Part shown: in pieces, positions 51,471-58,881 of the stretch
Position numbering within the stretch: the first letter of the stretch is position 1
How the letters are laid out: each line of letters opens with the position of its first letter
Assembly (NCBI GenBank): GCA_003712165.1
Contig: RHLH01000001.1
Coordinates: 620,001 to 684,000 of the forward strand
Direction of reading: 5' to 3'
From: Phycisphaera sp.
Lineage (GTDB): Bacteria; Planctomycetota; Phycisphaerae; Phycisphaerales; UBA1924
DNA length: 64,000 bases
The notes under the pieces: model-generated
Databases searched by the model: none
Seen by the model: the letters and a program-made list of their open reading frames with translations, nothing else
What the model was told of the DNA's origin: nothing
Program-made: the position numbers and the translations under genes

Positions 51471-51992
51471 TCAGCCGCCATCGCTCTCGATATCGATGGG
51501 ATCGAGCGACGGGGGGTTGTCGCGACGCTCGCCTTGCGGGTCCATCTCAGACGGGAGCAGGTCGCCCGAGGTCGGGGGTGCATCGCTGGGCGTCCGAGGG
51601 GCGACATATCCGCCCGAGGTCGCAAATTCTGGTACATCACGAAGGGTGACATCGATCCGCCTTGAGTGGGCCAGCGGGACCGCGATCTCGTTGTTGAGCG
51701 AGCCGCTGTTTTTGCTCGGCTCCATGAGATCCCACCGCATCATTGCCTGGCGGTTGCCGGTCGCGTCGTCGGTGGTGCGGTCGTCATAAAACCGGATCTT
51801 GAGCTTCTGGTTGACGGGGACATCCATCGCCCAGAGCGACTCGCCCGTGGTCGAATCAACGATGGTGACCGTCAGAGGCTGGTAAGGGGTGCTCTCGTAC
51901 GAGTGGGCATCCTTCGAAGACTGACACCCGACGAGCAGGGCGGACATAAGGCCCAAGCAGGCGGTCAGAAGGACAGGGCGGCGGTTGGTCAT
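51471..51992 (-). CDS. predicted lipoprotein
   Basis: This is a 173-residue protein starting MTNRRPVLLTACLGL, with lipobox LLVGC (cysteine near residue 23). The mature part contains PLTVTIVDSTTGESLWAMDV and a Pro/Ser/Asp-rich C terminus (RTPSDAPPTSGDLLP). No domain recognised. ATG 51992 is used rather than a start 10 codons upstream because it gives a proper signal peptide. Divergent from ispF; possibly in one transcript with the FecCD transporter. Confidence 0.72.
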   Translation of the reverse strand: MTNRRPVLLTACLGLMSALLVGCQSSKDAHSYESTPYQPLTVTIVDSTTGESLWAMDVPVNQKLKIRFYDDRTTDDATGNRQAMMRWDLMEPSKNSGSLNNEIAVPLAHSRRIDVTLRDVPEFATSGGYVAPRTPSDAPPTSGDLLPSEMDPQGERRDNPPSLDPIDIESDGG

Positions 51993-52116
51993 CTGTCTAA
52001 TCTCCGTAACGTCGCCCCCCAAGCCGGGAGGCCCAGAGAGTCTATCGACGAGTTCGCCCTCCGTCGTCCACCCGGAACCGGTCCCTCGATTCGGTTCCGC
52101 CCGGTACAGTGTCCGT

Positions 52117-52629
52117 ATGGATCAGCACCCCCCGTTCCGCGTTGGTCACGGCTACGACCTGCATCGGCTCGAACCCCGCGAGCCCGATGGCAGGGGCCGA
52201 TCGCTGGTCCTCGGTGGGGTCGGTCTCGACCACAACATGGGCCCGGTCAGCCATTCCGACGGCGACGCCGCTCTGCACGCGGTTACAGACGCGATCCTGG
52301 GAGCTCTGGGCGAGCCCGATATCGGGCAGCTCTTTCCGAACACGGATCCGCGGTGGGAGAGCGCAACATCTGATCAGTTCCTGCTCGAAGCCGCGGACCG
52401 GGCTCGGCGGGCGGGTTACGCGGTCTCGAACCTCGACCTCACGGTCATCCTCGAGCGCCCGAAGCTGTCGCCCATCAAAGAACAGATCCGCGGCAACATC
52501 GCGCGTCTGATCGGGATCGACAAGGGGCTGGTGAACGTCAAAGGCAAGACGCACGAGAAGGTGGACGCTGTCGGCGAGGGCCGGGCGATCGAGGCTCACG
52601 CGGTTGTGCTGCTGGTTCTAGCGGGCTAG
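52117..52629 (+). CDS. ispF: 2-C-methyl-D-erythritol 2,4-cyclodiphosphate synthase
   Basis: This is a 170-residue trimeric enzyme of the non-mevalonate isoprenoid pathway; it cyclises CDP-methylerythritol phosphate to MEcPP. Zinc ligands are D14 and H16 in HGYDLHRL and H46 in HSDGDAALHA. GEPDIGQLFPNTDPRW, YAVSNLDLTVILERPKL and the end VKGKTHEKVDAVGEGRAIEA fit the family. It is single-gene; its stop overlaps that of the convergent SDR gene, the two sharing CTAG. Confidence 0.94.
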   Translation: MDQHPPFRVGHGYDLHRLEPREPDGRGRSLVLGGVGLDHNMGPVSHSDGDAALHAVTDAILGALGEPDIGQLFPNTDPRWESATSDQFLLEAADRARRAGYAVSNLDLTVILERPKLSPIKEQIRGNIARLIGIDKGLVNVKGKTHEKVDAVGEGRAIEAHAVVLLVLAG

Positions 52630-53426
52630 CTCTGGTTATATCTGTCGCGCAGGAGGCGGTTGGTGAACCGCGGGAGGTGAGCCGCGATGAGGAATCCGCG
52701 CCTTGCGGGTTCGCTCATCCAGACCTCGGGTCTCGGGTTCCGAAGCGCTGAGAGCACACGCCTTGCAACGAACTCGGGCAGCTGGCCCTTGTCTTTCTTA
52801 GCGGGACTTCGCTCCGTGCCCTGCCTTTCTTGCATGGTGTCGAAGAACTCTGTCCGTGTGCGCACAGGGTGAACGGTTGTGACCTCGATCCCGAAATTCT
52901 CGAGTTCCACGCCGAGCGCGCGCCCGATGTGGTGCTGGGCTGACTTCGTCGCGGAATAGATGCTGTAGCCCGGTGAGGGCAGCGCCGAGAGGCAGCTCGT
53001 GCAGATGAGCACGTGGCCCGACTTGTTGGGTTTCATCTGTTCGATCGCGGGGCGGATGGTGTTGATCGTGCCGAAGAAGTTGACCTCGAACATCTCGCGG
53101 AGGTTCTGTTCTGGCATTTCGAGCAGGTCGTGTTTCTCGCCGAAGCCGGCGTTGGCGAACACGCCGTAGATCGATCCAAAGGCGCTTGCGGTCTCATCGA
53201 CGAGCCGCGCGCAGTCGTCGGGTTTCGTGACATCGCACGCGACGGCGATCGCTTCGCCTCCGTCTGATTTGATAAGGCTGACGAGTGCGTCGAGTTTATC
53301 TGTTCGCCTGGCCGCCAGTGCGACGGGCATGCCCGCTTTGGCACACGCGACGGCGGTGGCGCCGCCGATGCCGCTGGAGGCGCCGGTGATCGCGATCGGT
53401 TTGCCTTTGAGGTCGATGCGCGCCAT
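52626..53426 (-). CDS. short-chain dehydrogenase/reductase
   Basis: This is a 266-residue classical SDR: TGASSGIGGATAVACAKAG (NADP loop), NAGFGEKH, a catalytic serine in CTSCLSALPS and Y-S-A-T-K for Tyr-x3-Lys. The extended C terminus (RRGFLIAAHLPRFTNRLLRD) is basic and may associate with the membrane. Substrate unknown. ATG 53426 shares one base with the murJ stop, so it is translated from the same message. Last gene of the right-hand operon. Confidence 0.9.
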   Translation of the reverse strand: MARIDLKGKPIAITGASSGIGGATAVACAKAGMPVALAARRTDKLDALVSLIKSDGGEAIAVACDVTKPDDCARLVDETASAFGSIYGVFANAGFGEKHDLLEMPEQNLREMFEVNFFGTINTIRPAIEQMKPNKSGHVLICTSCLSALPSPGYSIYSATKSAQHHIGRALGVELENFGIEVTTVHPVRTRTEFFDTMQERQGTERSPAKKDKGQLPEFVARRVLSALRNPRPEVWMSEPARRGFLIAAHLPRFTNRLLRDRYNQS

Positions 53427-54994
53427 CACGTTCCCTTGACGAGCCACTTGAGTTCGGGCGAGCGGAGCCCGGCTGCCAGCACAAGGTAGCCCGCGATCCC
53501 GCCGCCGACCGAGACGGCGAGCCTGAGCATGCTGCTCGACCACGACTTGGACTCGGGCAGGACGAAGAGCAGGCCCCACACGATGCCGCCCATGACCAGG
53601 GAGATGAGGAAGGTCCGTGCGGCGCCCGCGAAGAGGTCCGACCAGGACACGAGGCGCTTGCGGAGGATCACGGCGAGCAGGACGGTCTGGCCAGAAGCCG
53701 AGATCGCGGTCGCCCAGGCGAGCCCGGCTTCTTTGAGCGACCAGATGAGCGAGAGATTGAGCGCCATGTTCAAGGCGACCATCGCGATGCCCACGCGCAT
53801 GGGCGTTCTGGTGTCGTCGAGCGCATAGAACGAGCGGCTGAGCATGTGGTTGAGGGAGTAGGCGAACACACCTGCCGCGTACCCGGCGAGCACCGCGGAC
53901 GAGCGGCGCAGGCCTTCATCGCTGAATCCGCCGCCGCCTGAGAACATGACACGGACGAGATCGTCACGAACGAGCAGGAGCCCGACGCTGGCGGGGAGCC
54001 CGATGAAGAGCGAGAGACGCAGGCCGTGGGAGACGGTTTCGGAGAATCGGCTCTTGTCGCTGGCGGCTCGCGCGAGCGCTGGGAACGCGGCGGTCGCGAC
54101 GGCGATCCCGAACACACCGAGCGGGAACTGGTAGAGCCTTTGTGTGTACCCGAGCACGGCGTTTGATGCCTCGTCCATCGGGACCGGTTGCCCGAACAGC
54201 TTCGGTCCGATCCAAACGGGCCACATCGCGATCACGGTGTCCGCCAGCGTGTTGAGTTGGAGCGTGCCCATCCCGATGAGTACTGGCAGGAATTTGCGCA
54301 GCGTCTTGGAGCCCTCGGCCCTCGCTGGCGCGAGAGCGCGGCGCCAGGTTGTTCGCTTGCGAAGCTCGAAGAGCGCCCATGCGAATTGCATCGCGCCCGC
54401 GAACAGGGTCGAGAACCCGATCCAGACCGCTGCGGATTCGGGCGGTGTGTCCGTCAGGAGCGCGACTGCGGTGACGGTGATCATGCTGACATTCAGGATG
54501 ATCGGAGCGGCTGCAAGCGGGAGGAACCTGCCGTGCACCTGGAGCATGCCCCCGAGGATGGCGGTCGTGCAGACGAGTGGCATGTAGGGCAGGATGACCG
54601 CGATCAGCTTGAAGCTCATCGCTCGGGCCTGGTCGTCTGAGGTGAGCCAGAGTGTGATGGCGATGGCTTCACCGATCATGAGCAGAGCGCCGGTGATCAG
54701 CGCGAGAGAGACGACGATCAGTGACGCGTAGCGCTCGGCGAGTTCGGGGTTCTCTTCGTGCAGGCGTGTGTAGCGGGGGATGAACGCCGCGGAGAGCGCG
54801 CCCTCTCCCAGCAGCCGGCGGAAGAGGTTGGGTATCGCGAACGCGGCGGCGAACGCGGAGCCCACAAGCGAGTCGCCGAAGAGGCGGACGGTGACCAGGT
54901 CTCGGCCCAACCCGAAGAAGCGTGAGAGCAGCGTGACCGACGCGACGGTACGCGTGTTCTTCGCGATTGAGTTGGTTGGCGCGTCCTGCGGCAC
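53426..54994 (-). CDS. murJ: lipid II flippase MurJ
   Basis: This is a 522-residue membrane protein of the MOP superfamily with about 14 helices; it flips peptidoglycan lipid II. SRFFGLGRDLVTVRLFGDSL, FAIPNLFRRLLGEGALSAAF and FYALDDTRTPMRVGIAMVAL are highly typical of MurJ, including the Arg residues lining the cavity. It starts 9 bases after the VanZ-like gene. Its place in an operon with a WecA-type transferase and ParA suggests coordination of wall and surface-polymer synthesis. Confidence 0.95.
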   Translation of the reverse strand: MPQDAPTNSIAKNTRTVASVTLLSRFFGLGRDLVTVRLFGDSLVGSAFAAAFAIPNLFRRLLGEGALSAAFIPRYTRLHEENPELAERYASLIVVSLALITGALLMIGEAIAITLWLTSDDQARAMSFKLIAVILPYMPLVCTTAILGGMLQVHGRFLPLAAAPIILNVSMITVTAVALLTDTPPESAAVWIGFSTLFAGAMQFAWALFELRKRTTWRRALAPARAEGSKTLRKFLPVLIGMGTLQLNTLADTVIAMWPVWIGPKLFGQPVPMDEASNAVLGYTQRLYQFPLGVFGIAVATAAFPALARAASDKSRFSETVSHGLRLSLFIGLPASVGLLLVRDDLVRVMFSGGGGFSDEGLRRSSAVLAGYAAGVFAYSLNHMLSRSFYALDDTRTPMRVGIAMVALNMALNLSLIWSLKEAGLAWATAISASGQTVLLAVILRKRLVSWSDLFAGAARTFLISLVMGGIVWGLLFVLPESKSWSSSMLRLAVSVGGGIAGYLVLAAGLRSPELKWLVKGT

Positions 54995-55003
54995 GTCAAG
55001 AGC

Positions 55004-55399
55004 CTACCGCCGGAGCGGCTTTGGTTCCGGTTTCGTGCGCACGAGCAATGAGAGGCTGCACCCGATCGCGAGCCCGCCCGCGTTTGCGAGGTAGTCGTCG
55101 ATCCCCGCGAACCGCCCGAGCCCGGGGATCATCTGTGTCAGTTCATCGAACGCCGCGTAGACAAGCCCGACCCCAAAGCAGAGGACGGAGGTTCGCAGGT
55201 TGCCGGGCTCACCGAGCAGTCCGGAGATGTTGAGCATGAGCGCCCAAAGCCCGAAGACAGCGAAGTGGATGAACAGGTCTGGTCTTGGGATTGGTCCCTC
55301 GATGCGCAGCTGGGGCCAGTGCGTTGCAATGAACACCATCAGCGCAAAGACGATGAACGCCAGCACGCGGAGCCAGCGCGGGAAAGGGATCGTGATCAC
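55004..55399 (-). CDS. VanZ-like membrane protein
   Basis: This is a 131-residue protein with four hydrophobic segments. The family signature is clear: PDLFIHFAVFGLWALML, YAAFDELTQMIPGLGRFAG and IDDYLANAGGLAIG (an Asp/Glu pair and a final helix). The VanZ family includes a teicoplanin-resistance protein; most members have unknown function in the envelope. GTG 55399 overlaps the ParA stop (GTGA). Confidence 0.88.
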   Translation of the reverse strand: MITIPFPRWLRVLAFIVFALMVFIATHWPQLRIEGPIPRPDLFIHFAVFGLWALMLNISGLLGEPGNLRTSVLCFGVGLVYAAFDELTQMIPGLGRFAGIDDYLANAGGLAIGCSLSLLVRTKPEPKPLRR

Positions 55400-56460
55400 A
55401 CGCGGAAGTCCGGGTACGGGTCGCCGTAGGGCGAGGGGGTGTAGGACTGGATGTTTGAGGGTTGGTTGTGCTGTCTAGGTTGCTCGATCTGATCCGCGGC
55501 CTGGGTTGAGGGTTTGGGCTCGACCTCGGCTTCAACTTTCGGTTTAGCGGGTGCTGCCTTGGCGGGTTCTTCCTGCGAGGGGGCGGGCTCTGGCTGGGTG
55601 TTCTCGGCCTTGGCTTTGCCGAGAAGGGAGAGCGCGAGATCGGTGTAGTCCTGCGCGCCGGCGGCGGTGGGTGCGTACTCGAAGATCGTCTGCCCAAAGC
55701 TCGGGCACTCGGCGAGCTTGATGTTGCGCCGGATCGGAGGAGAGAGCACACGGGCGTTCGACCACGCGACCTCGGTGCCCGAGGCGCTTGCGAAGAATTC
55801 CTCCAGGTCGGCGACGACTTCCTGCGAGAGCGTGGTCTGTTTCTCGTGCATGCAGAGCACCACACCCAGTACGCTCAGGTCGTTGTTGAGCGATTGGCGC
55901 ACGAGTGTGACGGTCTCGAGCAGCTTGCTGACGCCTTGGAGCGCCAGAAAGTGCGCCTGCATCGGGATCAATACCTCGTCGGCGCTTGCCAGCGCGTTGA
56001 GAGTGAGCAGGCCGAGCGCGGGCGGGCAATCGAGGAGGACGGCGTCGAACCTGTTCGAGACCACTTTGATCGCGTTGGTGAGACGCTGATTCCTGTCTTG
56101 GGCGGTCTGAAGTTCGTTCTCGATCGCGGCGAGATCGGTCTCGGCGGGCAGGACCCAGAGATTCTCGCGGATTTTGCGGATCGCGCCCGTAATCTCGGCA
56201 TCGGGGCTCAGGATCACGTCGTAGGCGGAGGTCTCGAGCGAAGCGGGGTCAACGCCCAGGTGCAGCGTCGCGTGGGCTTGCGGGTCCAGATCGATGACGA
56301 GGGTTCGCTGTCCCTGACGCGCCAGGGCCGCGGCGAGGTTGACGGTGGTCGTGGTTTTCCCGACGCCGCCTTTTTGGTTCATGAGCGCGATGACTCGGGG
56401 GGCGTTGCTGTTGTTTGTGTTGGGTGTCTCGCCGGTCATGCGGCGAGTATAGAGGCTCAT
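55396..56460 (-). CDS. ParA-family ATPase with Pro/Glu-rich tail
   Basis: This is a 354-residue ParA/Soj-type ATPase. The deviant Walker A is IALMNQKGGVGKTTTTVNLA; A-prime is LVIDLDPQAHATLHLG and Walker B VLLDCPPALGLL. Residues beyond about 275 form a low-complexity tail rich in Pro, Glu, Ala and Gln. No ParB gene is adjacent and it sits in an operon for envelope assembly. It could position the polymer machinery, like other orphan ParA/MinD proteins, rather than segregate DNA. ATG 56460 overlaps the WecA-type gene stop (ATGA); a second Met at residue 8 is possible. Confidence 0.9.
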   Translation of the reverse strand: MSLYTRRMTGETPNTNNSNAPRVIALMNQKGGVGKTTTTVNLAAALARQGQRTLVIDLDPQAHATLHLGVDPASLETSAYDVILSPDAEITGAIRKIRENLWVLPAETDLAAIENELQTAQDRNQRLTNAIKVVSNRFDAVLLDCPPALGLLTLNALASADEVLIPMQAHFLALQGVSKLLETVTLVRQSLNNDLSVLGVVLCMHEKQTTLSQEVVADLEEFFASASGTEVAWSNARVLSPPIRRNIKLAECPSFGQTIFEYAPTAAGAQDYTDLALSLLGKAKAENTQPEPAPSQEEPAKAAPAKPKVEAEVEPKPSTQAADQIEQPRQHNQPSNIQSYTPSPYGDPYPDFRV

Positions 56461-57842
56461 CCCCGCTTTGCGGCGGATGATTGATTGTCGGAAGCCTCGG
56501 TGTTGCTGTCATTTGTGGTTGTTGCAGCGCCCTTGCTGATCTTGCCCACGATCTCGGCCTCGATCGCGTTGCGTCGGGCGATTTTGATGGCGGTCACCCC
56601 GATGAAACTCGCGAGCACGAGGATGATCGCGTAGATAACCCGGGCACGACCGAAGCTGGCGGCGATCCCGAGGCCAGCGAATGCGAGACCGATGCCGTAG
56701 AGCACGAAAACCGCGCCCTTCACATCGAGCGATCGTTTGAGCATGTGGTGGAGATGGTTCGCGTCGGCGTCGCTCATCTTCTTGCCGGACAACTTCCGGC
56801 GGATGATCGCCAGAGCGGTGTCCATGATGGGAATCGCGAAGACGACAAGGCCCGCGACGACGAGGTGCGTCTTGCCCGTGTCGCCCAGCATCAGGATGAG
56901 CACGACCATGCAATACCCGAGGAGCAGAGAGCCCGAATCCCCCAGGAAGATGTTTGCTGGGTTGAAGTTGTGGGGGAGGAACCCGAGGCAGGCGCCCACG
57001 ATCGCCAGAGCCAGGATCACGCGCTGCGTGTCACGTGGGCCGTCGTCGAAGAGGGCCATGGTGAGAGCGATGACGAGGATGCCCGCGGCGGCGATCGCAG
57101 TCACGCCTGAGAGGAGGCCGTCGAGCCCGTCGATGAGGTTCGCGGCGTTGCACCCGCCCAGCACGAAGATGGTGATGACGGCGGCACCGGACCAGTAGAT
57201 GAGGTCGAACCCGTTCCCGAAGAACCATGTGTTCATGCCGAACGCGATGCCGATGGTCGGTTCACCGTTGATCACGACTGTGTCGATACCGAAGAAACTC
57301 GCCAGCGGCAGGATCAGCCCCGCGGCGACTTTGACGCCGACCTGATCGAGGGCGAGCGCCGCGGCGGCGAAGAGCTGGCCAGAAATCTTGAGTCTCGGGC
57401 TGATCCCCATGATGTCGTCGAAGAGGCCGACGAACATGATCACGGTCATGCCCAAGAGGATCGAGAATGGGAGCATCTTGCTAGAGGTCGGCAGGGATTG
57501 CTCGGTGCCGTGGTATTCGATGAGACCCGGGAATTGAGTCGCGAGGATCGAGAAGACCATCGCGCCCATGAGCCCGAGGAAGACAGCGACGCCGCCCAGG
57601 TAGGCGGTCGGCTGTTTGTGCACTTTCCGCGGATCGGTCGGGTGGTCGACGATGTTGTTCTTGACCGCGAGCCTGCGCATGATCGGGGTCGCAAAGAGCG
57701 TCACCAGAAATGCGACGATGAAGACACCGACATAGCCCTGGAAGATACTCGTGCGGGAGGCGACTTGGGTGATCGCCTCTGTCTCTTCGGGCGGGAGAGA
57801 GGGCATGAAGTCGTTCAGCAGTTGGGAGTCCTGGAGGATCAC
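56457..57842 (-). CDS. polyprenyl-phosphate HexNAc-1-phosphate transferase (WecA/TagO type)
   Basis: This is a 461-residue polytopic enzyme. Catalytic motifs are present: GLFDDIMGISPRLK (DDxx), NLIDGLDGLLSG, NIFLGDSGSLLLG and the cytoplasmic HLHHML loop. It moves GlcNAc-1-P (or a relative) from a UDP donor to undecaprenyl phosphate, starting a surface polymer; it differs from MraY by the HLHH motif. The loop between helices near residues 195-225 is longer than usual, and the C terminus (GAATTTNDSNTEASDNQ) is low complexity. The start is GTG 57842, overlapping the epimerase stop. Confidence 0.92.
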   Translation of the reverse strand: MILQDSQLLNDFMPSLPPEETEAITQVASRTSIFQGYVGVFIVAFLVTLFATPIMRRLAVKNNIVDHPTDPRKVHKQPTAYLGGVAVFLGLMGAMVFSILATQFPGLIEYHGTEQSLPTSSKMLPFSILLGMTVIMFVGLFDDIMGISPRLKISGQLFAAAALALDQVGVKVAAGLILPLASFFGIDTVVINGEPTIGIAFGMNTWFFGNGFDLIYWSGAAVITIFVLGGCNAANLIDGLDGLLSGVTAIAAAGILVIALTMALFDDGPRDTQRVILALAIVGACLGFLPHNFNPANIFLGDSGSLLLGYCMVVLILMLGDTGKTHLVVAGLVVFAIPIMDTALAIIRRKLSGKKMSDADANHLHHMLKRSLDVKGAVFVLYGIGLAFAGLGIAASFGRARVIYAIILVLASFIGVTAIKIARRNAIEAEIVGKISKGAATTTNDSNTEASDNQSSAAKRG

Positions 57843-58861
57843 GCCACGCTCTCCGATTGGATCGCCTCGGCGAGATCAGCGATGGTCTTCTCGAGCGGGA
57901 CACGTGCTTCGAACCCCACGGCGTCGCGGAGTCTGGTCAGGTCCGGGCGCCGGCGCCTCAGGTCCTCGAACCCTCGTGGGTACGCGGCGGAGTAGGGCGT
58001 GTGCTCGATCCTGGAAGACGAGCCTGTCGCGGCGATCACGGCTCCGGCGAGTTCGTTGATTGTAATCGGCTGATCGGAACCAACGTTGAATACTCGGCCT
58101 GCGCACGCGTCTCGTGACATCAGTTCTGGGAGCACGCCCACGACATCGCGCACATCGCAGAAGCACCGGGACTGGGTGCCGTCACCGAACACGGTCAGCG
58201 GGTCGCCCGCGAGTGCGGCTTCGACGAATCGTGGGAGCACCATGCCGTACTTGCCGACCTGTCGAGGGCCGACGGTGTTGAAAAACCGAACGATGACCGC
58301 GGGCAGGCCCGACTGTCTGTGGTGCGCCAGAGCGAGGTGCTCATCGAGGGCTTTGCTCGCTGCGTAGGACCAGCGTGTGACTGTGGTGGGGCCGTAGACG
58401 ACGTCGTCTTCTTCGCTGAAGACTTCGCCGACGCCTTTGCCGTAGACCTCGGAGCTCGACGCGATGAGCACACGCGACGGTGCGCCGCCCGGGCCAGAGC
58501 GGAGCGAGGCGGTCAGCAGGTCAGCGGTGAGCGAGACGTTGGTCTCGATCGCTTCGGCGGGGCGTTCCATGACGAGCTTGACACCGACCGCTGCGGCGAG
58601 GTGGTAGATCTCGTCGAACGCGCCGAGCTTATTGCCTTTGCCCAGATCAGACACGACCTTGGCGAGATCTTGCTCGATCACCGTCAGACGATCGTGGGCA
58701 TCGGGGAGGTTTGATCGCCGGCCAGTAGAGAGGTTGTCGACGACGACGACTTCGCGACCGGCGCTGAGCAGCCTTTCGGTCAGGTGCGAACCGATGAAGC
58801 CGGAGCCGCCCGTCACGAGCGTGCGCGGGAGGCCCGAATTGGGGTTGCTCTTCGCCGTCAC
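57839..58861 (-). CDS. NAD-dependent nucleotide-sugar epimerase/decarboxylase
   Basis: This is a 340-residue extended SDR: LVTGGSGFIGSHLTERLLSA, DNLSTGRRSN, HLAAAVGVKLVMERP, ASSSEVYGKG, SYAASKALDEHL (Tyr-x3-Lys) and FNTVGPRQVGKYGMVLPRFV. The motifs lie between UDP-glucose 4-epimerase and UDP-xylose synthase; the GPRQ..YGMVLPRFV phrase favours the latter group or an archaeal-type GalE. The start is GTG 58861. It follows the Wzz-like gene by 20 bases. Confidence 0.88.
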   Translation of the reverse strand: MTAKSNPNSGLPRTLVTGGSGFIGSHLTERLLSAGREVVVVDNLSTGRRSNLPDAHDRLTVIEQDLAKVVSDLGKGNKLGAFDEIYHLAAAVGVKLVMERPAEAIETNVSLTADLLTASLRSGPGGAPSRVLIASSSEVYGKGVGEVFSEEDDVVYGPTTVTRWSYAASKALDEHLALAHHRQSGLPAVIVRFFNTVGPRQVGKYGMVLPRFVEAALAGDPLTVFGDGTQSRCFCDVRDVVGVLPELMSRDACAGRVFNVGSDQPITINELAGAVIAATGSSSRIEHTPYSAAYPRGFEDLRRRRPDLTRLRDAVGFEARVPLEKTIADLAEAIQSESVA

Positions 58862-58881
58862 GGCAGATTCTTGGCTCCGAC

